From Mesonia maritima (GTDB lineage Bacteria; Bacteroidota; Bacteroidia; Flavobacteriales; Flavobacteriaceae), in the NCBI RefSeq assembly GCF_042433895.1, contig NZ_JBHLUA010000012.1:248001-312000 (forward strand): DNA of 64,000 bases, written 5' to 3'. Below, piece by piece: positions 59,500-64,000 of the stretch (the stretch's first letter is position 1; each line of letters begins with the position of its first letter). Made by a program: the position numbers and the translations under genes. Under the pieces are notes generated by a model that did not search any database, was not told the DNA's origin, and saw only the letters and a program-made list of their open reading frames with translations.

Positions 59500-59667
59500 A
59501 TGTCTCAAAGTAGAAGAAATAAAAGAAAGAAAAAAGCTCAAAAACCAGCTAAGAACAAAATAACGAAAAAAGATAAAATAAAAGGCATTATTGCCCTTGT
59601 TCTCTTGGTGATTGCCGCCTTTCTGCTCTATTTTTTTGTGCTGAAAGGGAATATTCACAAGCATTGA
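59500..59667 (+). CDS. Small basic membrane protein (paralogue of 15626-15796)
   Basis: A 55-aa protein: basic start (MSQSRRNKRKKKAQKPAKNK), KKDKIKGIIALVLLVIAAFLL as single membrane helix, and a short His-containing tail. It is the plus-strand counterpart of the gene at the left end of the cargo. It follows an ATPase remnant directly, so its ancestral partner may have been a P-type ATPase. Confidence 0.65.
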   Translation: MSQSRRNKRKKKAQKPAKNKITKKDKIKGIIALVLLVIAAFLLYFFVLKGNIHKH

Positions 59668-59702
59668 GTTGAGGGGATTTACAAACTAATAAAGTTTATA
59701 AA

Positions 59703-60182
59703 ATGATACACATTCTTACGACAGGAGGCACTATTGAAGGCTTGGATTATGAAAATAAGATAAGTCAAAGTAAAATAGTAATTAAGGAATTTCTTGCTTC
59801 CGCTAATGTTTCGACACCATATATCATTGAAAAGGCATTTGCTAAAGATAGTCGGTCAATAACAGAGGAAGACAGGAAAGTTCTCTTAGAAAAAATCAAG
59901 ACCTCTTCTTCCAATCATATTTTAATAACCCACGGAACCTATACGATGGAAGAAACAGCAGCTTATCTTGGAAAACAAGGACTTGATAAAACCATTGTTC
60001 TCGTAGGCTCATTTATTATGGGACACTTTAAAAATACAGATGCCCCCTTCAATTTAGGTTTTGCAATCAGCTCTTTACAACTTCTAAAGCCTGGTGTGTA
60101 CGTAGCTATGAACGGTACTGTTTTCCCTGGGAATAATGTTACTAAAAATATAGAAACCAACAAATTTATGTTAAAAAAATGA
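59703..60182 (+). CDS. Small asparaginase-like domain protein
   Basis: A 159-aa protein equal to the N-terminal domain of type I/II L-asparaginases. ILTTGGTIEG carries the nucleophile-threonine motif and ITHGTYTMEETA the second catalytic motif (usually THGTDT; the Asp is changed to Tyr). The C-terminal domain is absent. Such single-domain forms are found in bacterial genomes without proven asparaginase activity. It lies 8 bp before the LuxR-type gene. Confidence 0.8.
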   Translation: MIHILTTGGTIEGLDYENKISQSKIVIKEFLASANVSTPYIIEKAFAKDSRSITEEDRKVLLEKIKTSSSNHILITHGTYTMEETAAYLGKQGLDKTIVLVGSFIMGHFKNTDAPFNLGFAISSLQLLKPGVYVAMNGTVFPGNNVTKNIETNKFMLKK

Positions 60183-60190
60183 ATAATTAA

Positions 60191-61114
60191 ATGTTTGGCA
60201 CTTCTATACATTGGACCACTTTTTTCTATTTGCTCATAGATACGTTTATAGTTTTATTGATATTTTATCATCATTCAACTAAAAAAATTTTAAGTAATCA
60301 TTTCAGGTTCTTAAAGCTTGGATTGCTTTTTATAGCTTATAACGCAACTGGCGGATTCCTCCCCTTTGAAAATTTCCCAGGACCCTTTATCCTGCAATAC
60401 ATTATAACCTATGGTGTAGCTATAACCCTATGTATTTATTTAATATATTACTTGTATAAAGAATATGATATTGTTGTTGTTAGAATGCATTTTTCTATAC
60501 AAAACCTGATAATTCTTGCAAGTACCAGTTTTATTGTATTGTTTCTAATTCCTTACTTTTTTACCAATTCCCTATATTGGGCTCGCATCTTTTTTACAAT
60601 CCCTATATCTGTAGTGGCTTTTATATTTCTCTGGTATTTTTATAAAAGAATTTCAAACCTCGAAAATCCAAACCGCTTTTTTCTTATAAGGAATAAATTT
60701 TCAGTCCTAAGCGTAAGTTGTATAGCACTATTGCCAATTTTTACCGTTATTGGTGATTATCAATGGTTAACTTTTACCACAATGAATCTTGCTTTTTATG
60801 GCGTAACTGCTATTAAAGTAGATAGCCACCTTTATTTTTTAGAAAATAAAACTAAAATGTATAAAATTTTTTCTTGGAACGAAAAACAAAATGACCATCT
60901 AATAAAAAATGGAATCGTCTATCAAAACTTAACAAGACGTGAAATAGAAGTCTCTTTATCCATTTTAAGCAACTTGACTTACAAAGAAATCGCAAAAGAT
61001 TTATTCATTGCTGAAAGCACCGTATCTAAACACGCTTCAAATATCTTCAAGAAAACGGGAGTGAAGAACAAACGTCAATTTTTAACTCGTTTTCGAAAAA
61101 AATTCAAAAATTAG
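60191..61114 (+). CDS. Membrane-bound LuxR-type HTH regulator
   Basis: A 307-aa protein with six to seven hydrophobic helices (about residues 8-215) followed by a LuxR/GerE helix-turn-helix (about 245-305: LTRREIEVSLSILSNLTYKEIAKDLFIAESTVSKHASNIF). It would sense a membrane or external signal and act on DNA directly. Bacteroidota have many such proteins of unknown ligand. It lies between cargo and the rteC control region and could regulate either. Confidence 0.82.
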   Translation: MFGTSIHWTTFFYLLIDTFIVLLIFYHHSTKKILSNHFRFLKLGLLFIAYNATGGFLPFENFPGPFILQYIITYGVAITLCIYLIYYLYKEYDIVVVRMHFSIQNLIILASTSFIVLFLIPYFFTNSLYWARIFFTIPISVVAFIFLWYFYKRISNLENPNRFFLIRNKFSVLSVSCIALLPIFTVIGDYQWLTFTTMNLAFYGVTAIKVDSHLYFLENKTKMYKIFSWNEKQNDHLIKNGIVYQNLTRREIEVSLSILSNLTYKEIAKDLFIAESTVSKHASNIFKKTGVKNKRQFLTRFRKKFKN

Positions 61115-61167
61115 ACATAAGATAGTAGCATTTCATATCCTTGAAAATGCGGGAGTTTTACAGATTC

Positions 61168-61203
61168 CCGTAGAAAAATACGGATTTTTCGTAGGTAAAT
61201 ACG
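61168..61203. promoter_or_regulatory. Tandem CCGTA-N6-TACGG boxes upstream of rteC
   Basis: CCGTA-gaaaaa-TACGG (61168-61183) and CGTA-ggtaaa-TACG (61190-61203) are two spaced palindromes whose centres are 21 bp apart, two helical turns. They lie in the leader between the LuxR-type gene and rteC. The half-site matches that of the ACCGTA/TACGGT palindromes after rteC. Confidence 0.6.
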
Positions 61204-61284
61204 TACTAATCTACTAGTAAATAATTGTTATAAATTTATATTTAAAGGTTACTGTTCCCTAAAAATTTAAAAATAACCTTTAAA

Positions 61285-62133
61285 ATGATGGTGATGGATC
61301 TACAGGTACAAGCAGCCATATTAATGGAAGAACTGAACGAAATCAAGCTCAAAAATAATAATATTTTAAAACGGGCTTTTTGTTCTATTGAAATATGTCG
61401 TAATCTACTTAGTTCGTTTAAAAAAGAAATCATTGAAAATGACTTTGATTCCTTAGAGCAAGAAATAGACTTCTTTAAAAACATAAAGCAAGTCCCGCTG
61501 ATACAACTCATTTATTTTTCAGAAATCCATTCTTTGGAAATACAGTTTCCGAAAGCCGATAAAAAAGCCCAACTTAAATTTTTAAAAAAGAAAATTAGCA
61601 AATTAAACCGATTCTTTCTATACAATATAGATTTCGGTCAGTATGTAAATTCAAAAGCGACCCATTTTGATAAGGAATATTACACCCGGGATTATTTGGC
61701 CAGCTACCATATAACGACATCGAAATTCTATTTTCAAGATCCTGAGTTTTGCACTCCCAGGGATATGCTTTTAGGAAAATTTAAAGCTTACAATTTGTTA
61801 ATATTTTATCTGAATGAAAGATTATATAATCTTAAGAATAATTGTAAAGGAGAGAATGTTAAAACCGTATCCTCCAAAAAAATTCCCTGGCCATTTACCA
61901 ATACAGATTGGGTGGAATTTGTATATGCTTTAAGTGCTGCCGGAATTACAAAACAAAATGATTTGAGCATTATCAAATTGTCTAATACGCTTCAGAATAT
62001 ATTCGACATTAAACTATCTGAGAAAATCTACAAAACCTATCAGGATATAAAAAACAGAAAAAATAGTAGGACTTTATTTCTGGATTTACTCAGTACCTCC
62101 TTGATTTCTGAAATGAACAAAAGTGAAGAATAA
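61285..62133 (+). CDS. rteC: RteC-family excision/transfer regulator
   Basis: A 282-aa protein of the RteC family known from the conjugative transposon CTnDOT, where RteC activates the excision genes. It has an N-terminal helical region (MMVMDLQVQAAILMEELNE) and a C-terminal DNA-binding region (IPWPFTNTDWVEFVYALSAAGITKQ). Several ATG codons are possible (61285, 61288, 61294); I keep the first. The palindromic sites in front of and behind the gene are likely targets. Confidence 0.88.
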   Translation: MMVMDLQVQAAILMEELNEIKLKNNNILKRAFCSIEICRNLLSSFKKEIIENDFDSLEQEIDFFKNIKQVPLIQLIYFSEIHSLEIQFPKADKKAQLKFLKKKISKLNRFFLYNIDFGQYVNSKATHFDKEYYTRDYLASYHITTSKFYFQDPEFCTPRDMLLGKFKAYNLLIFYLNERLYNLKNNCKGENVKTVSSKKIPWPFTNTDWVEFVYALSAAGITKQNDLSIIKLSNTLQNIFDIKLSEKIYKTYQDIKNRKNSRTLFLDLLSTSLISEMNKSEE

Positions 62134-62156
62134 TCCTCAAAAAATGTTAAAAAAAG

Positions 62157-62169
62157 ACCGTACTACGGT
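62157..62169. promoter_or_regulatory. ACCGTAcTACGGT palindrome (left)
   Basis: A perfect 13-bp palindrome with a single central base, flanked by AAAAAG on the left. An inverted copy with the same outer flank (GACC) is at 62295-62307, so the pair face each other around 125 bp. It starts 24 bp after the rteC stop codon. Confidence 0.6.
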
Positions 62170-62294
62170 TTATATACCGAAATCCTATTTCTTCGCTGGC
62201 CTCATTTAATTTGTTGGTATTTTCAATCACCTACACCTTAATATAAGGTTCAAAACCAATCAAAACGCATTAAAATTCAAGATGTTAAATTTTC

Positions 62295-62307
62295 ACCGTA
62301 TTACGGT
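62295..62307. promoter_or_regulatory. ACCGTAtTACGGT palindrome (right)
   Basis: A perfect 13-bp palindrome in opposite orientation to 62157-62169 (outer flank GGTC). It lies 124 bp before the excisionase-type gene, suitable for an activator or repressor site. Confidence 0.6.
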
Positions 62308-62430
62308 CTTAATGGGGAACAAAATCCAATAATCCATCCCAAATTTGTAGAACGAAAGTCAAATCCTGCGAAGGACTATCAAATTAGCTTAAAGCAATTT
62401 GGTTGCCCTTTTCTTTAAAATCGTTCTATT

Positions 62431-62715
62431 ATGCCAACAAGTATCATTACCACAGACGATCTTCGGGAATTCAAATTGGAATTGCTCGATGATATCAAAA
62501 AACTACTTACCAATCAGTCAAAAGGAAAACTAAAAAAGTACCTCAAATCTTCCGAGGTTATGGATTTACTTCAAGTAAGTCCAGGCACTTTGCAAAATCT
62601 TCGCATCAATGGCACATTACCATACACAAAGGTTGGTGGCATTATCTATTACGATGCAGAAGAAATTCAAAATGTGATGACAGCCAACCGTGTACAGCAC
62701 GGTTTAAATTCTTAA
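62431..62715 (+). CDS. Excisionase-type helix-turn-helix protein
   Basis: A 94-aa DNA-binding protein. Residues 1-30 are helical and acidic/basic, and residues ~35-85 are a MerR-like winged HTH typical of excisionases of Bacteroidota mobile elements (KYLKSSEVMDLLQVSPGTLQNLRINGTLPYTKVGGIIYYDAEEI). Its position right after rteC and the palindromes matches xis genes of CTnDOT-like elements. It lies 3 bp before the next gene. Confidence 0.85.
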   Translation: MPTSIITTDDLREFKLELLDDIKKLLTNQSKGKLKKYLKSSEVMDLLQVSPGTLQNLRINGTLPYTKVGGIIYYDAEEIQNVMTANRVQHGLNS

Positions 62716-62718
62716 GCA

Positions 62719-63471
62719 ATGAACTATATAAAGCTACTTAATGCGGCTTTTGAAAAGTTCTATTTTGATGATCGCCTAAACCCTACCCATATCAGTTTGT
62801 ATATGGCGCTGTTTCAAGAATGGAACAGCTCTCGGTTTATGGATGAATTTTACGTAAACCGTAGGGATGTGATGCGCTGTGCCAAGATAGGTTCAAAATC
62901 AACATACCATAGATGTATTGTCGATTTGGATGCTTGGCAGTATCTATCCTATTTTCCTTCCAACAATCCATACAAGGGCAGCAAAATCAAGATGGCCATA
63001 ATCGGGACAAGTGATGAACCCGTTGTGGGACAGTACAATCCCGAATTGGAACAGCTTGCGGAACAGTACCATCCCAGAGGTGTACCGCTTGAGGGACACC
63101 ACCATCCCAAAAATGGACAGGTTATGTACCAAGACCGTCCCATAGATGGACAAGCATTGGTATCTAATACAAACAATAACAAACAAGAAAACAATATAAA
63201 ACAGCCAAAGGGCAGGCAGGCCGTTATTTTATTTTTTGAAGAAAAAGATTTTGATGCTGATGAAGCAAAAAAATTCTACCAGCATTATGCCGACCGGGAA
63301 TGGAAAACAAGCGACGGAAAACCGATACGCGATTGGCGCTCATTGGCCACAAACTGGATGGATAGAACTGAGCTTTTCGAAGAAGAAAACAAACCAAACA
63401 AAAAGGGAGCGTCCCAAAATCAGGACAACTTGCGAACCACTAAGAACAAAGATTATGGACAACCCCTCTAA
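62719..63471 (+). CDS. Replication/transfer-region protein of the element
   Basis: A 250-aa cytoplasmic protein, found in mobile elements just before a DnaC/IstB-like ATPase. The N-terminal part has a helix-turn-helix-like arrangement (THISLYMALFQEWNSSRFMDE; RDVMRCAKIGSKSTYHRCIVDL). The middle part (about 95-150) is Pro/Gln-rich and poorly conserved. The C-terminal part (FFEEKDFDADEAKKFYQHYADREWKTSDGKPI RDW) resembles the DnaD/replisome-organiser-type end of phage proteins. It overlaps the ATPase start by 17 bp. It probably recruits the ATPase to DNA. Confidence 0.6.
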   Translation: MNYIKLLNAAFEKFYFDDRLNPTHISLYMALFQEWNSSRFMDEFYVNRRDVMRCAKIGSKSTYHRCIVDLDAWQYLSYFPSNNPYKGSKIKMAIIGTSDEPVVGQYNPELEQLAEQYHPRGVPLEGHHHPKNGQVMYQDRPIDGQALVSNTNNNKQENNIKQPKGRQAVILFFEEKDFDADEAKKFYQHYADREWKTSDGKPIRDWRSLATNWMDRTELFEEENKPNKKGASQNQDNLRTTKNKDYGQPL

Positions 63472-64000
63472 AATAACCGAAGGTGGCGTGGAATATTCGC
63501 TGGGCAAATTTGATGGGAAATGTGTGCTTTACGATTTCCCAAAAATCCTGATTTACCTGAATGCCAAGGGAAAGCTCCTCTTTGGAAAGAAATTTAAAAT
63601 CTACGACGAGGACAAGGATATTTTGCTAAAACTCTGTTCCTACTTCATCAAGGACACCGAAAACTGCCAAAAATATGAGATTGATGTTGAAAAGGGCATT
63701 TTACTATCTGGGCCCGTGGGATGCGGCAAAACCAGCTTGATGAAACTTTTACGGCATTTAGTGCCGTTGCAACGCCCGTATGAAATGATCCCTTGCCGGA
63801 ATGTGGCATTCAGTTTTAACCATCTTGGTTTTAAGACCATCGAGGATTATGGAAATACCAAATTCTTCTGTTTTGACGACTTGGGCGTAGAACCTGCCGG
63901 AAGGTTTTACGGAAAGGATCTGAACGTGATGGGCGAAGTTCTTTTATCTCGATACGAACTTTATCTACAAACCAAACACAAGATCAAAACCCACGCAACA
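63455..64000 (+). CDS. DnaC/IstB-like ATPase (truncated by window edge)
   Basis: The first 182 residues of an AAA+ helicase-loader-type ATPase. The start is the ATG at 63455 (MDNPSKITEGG). The Walker A motif is GPVGCGKTSL and the Walker B motif FFCFDDLGVE. The element-encoded homologue of DnaC would help loading of a replicative helicase, probably at an element origin. The gene continues beyond the window. Confidence 0.8.
   Translation, partial: MDNPSKITEGGVEYSLGKFDGKCVLYDFPKILIYLNAKGKLLFGKKFKIYDEDKDILLKLCSYFIKDTENCQKYEIDVEKGILLSGPVGCGKTSLMKLLRHLVPLQRPYEMIPCRNVAFSFNHLGFKTIEDYGNTKFFCFDDLGVEPAGRFYGKDLNVMGEVLLSRYELYLQTKHKIKTHAT

Larger units (their letters stand above)
62134..62430. other. Regulatory non-coding stretch between rteC and the excisionase-type gene
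   Basis: No gene is seen in these 297 bp. The stretch contains two facing ACCGTAnTACGGT palindromes (62157-62169 and 62295-62307), and a third, ACCTTA-ata-TAAGGT (62235-62249), between them. It is a promoter/operator region and could include an origin. Confidence 0.6.
14251..64000. mobile_element. Large integrative (conjugative-type) element carrying metal-resistance cargo; right end outside window
   Basis: The left boundary is the tRNA-Leu att copy followed by a tyrosine recombinase. Near the window's right edge are RteC, an excisionase-type HTH protein, a replication-type protein and a DnaC/IstB-like ATPase, a gene set typical of Bacteroidota conjugative transposons. Between them are about 45 kb of metal and ion transport genes. 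Relaxase and tra genes are not in view, so conjugative ability is inferred. Confidence 0.75.

Noticed and set aside
1..64000. CRISPR array
   Set aside because: No series of regularly spaced identical repeats was found; all repeats seen are single pairs or palindromes.

Overview
The window looks like the chromosome of a marine or environmental flavobacterium (Bacteroidota, Flavobacteriaceae). The evidence is the AT-rich core, TAnnTTTG-type -7 promoter boxes, a eukaryote-like NrdB, DUF3109 and HYC_CC_PP proteins, and an RteC-type regulator on a mobile element. About 9.8 kb of core chromosome on the left meets a tRNA-Leu(CAA) integration hotspot. From there to the right edge the DNA is mobile or accessory. 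The full tRNA-Leu gene, the transfer genes and the right end of the large element are not in the window.

Layout. 1-9,700: core genes (nrdA partial, nrdB, DUF3109, MarC, S41 protease, dCMP deaminase, HupE-like, an endonuclease/exonuclease/phosphatase, DUF4349, a membrane nucleotide cyclase). 9,837-14,250: a 4.3 kb island between two identical 52-bp copies of the tRNA-Leu 3' half. It holds a lipoprotein with a variable C-terminal metallopeptidase-like domain, its probable immunity lipoprotein, and a decaying series of further toxin-tail/immunity modules. 14,251-64,000: a second element that starts with a tyrosine recombinase and ends, at the window edge, with RteC, an excisionase-type HTH protein, a replication-type protein and a DnaC/IstB-like ATPase. 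This is the usual regulatory/replication end of a Bacteroidota integrative conjugative element.

Cargo. 15.6-33.1 kb (minus strand) is a copper/silver module: CusB-like adaptor, DUF305, CopA ATPase, permease, haem-binding protein, two DUF3347 proteins, four-helix Cys-rich copper-storage protein, SHOCT protein, multicopper oxidase with a fused CopB-like barrel, an HMA-AraC regulator, TolC and CusA. 33.2-40.8 kb (plus strand) is a Czc-type module: a CzcA fused to TolC, CzcB, a P-II-like protein and two Fur-family repressors. 41.4-59.2 kb, visibly richer in G+C, is an ion-homeostasis and stress module: three SpoIIAA-like paralogues, bestrophin, MgtC, a P1B-4 ATPase, a second multicopper oxidase-CopB fusion, DUF2231, DUF305, dihydrolipoyl dehydrogenase, NhaA, CDF, LspA, CaCA exchanger, APC permease and Usp. 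Truncated P-type ATPase, HMA and small-protein remnants show that this module was built by repeated gain and loss.

The genes appear to work together as layered metal defence: cytoplasmic export (CopA, P1B-4, CDF), trans-envelope efflux (two RND systems), oxidation and sequestration at the periplasm/outer membrane (MCO-CopB fusions, four-helix protein, DUF3347/DUF305), and repair or ion balance. The most unusual points are an internal signal-peptide-like segment inside the CzcA-TolC fusion, MCO-barrel fusions, an HMA-AraC one-protein sensor, palindromic CCGTA/TACGG operators around rteC, and the orphan toxin-module array between tandem att sites.
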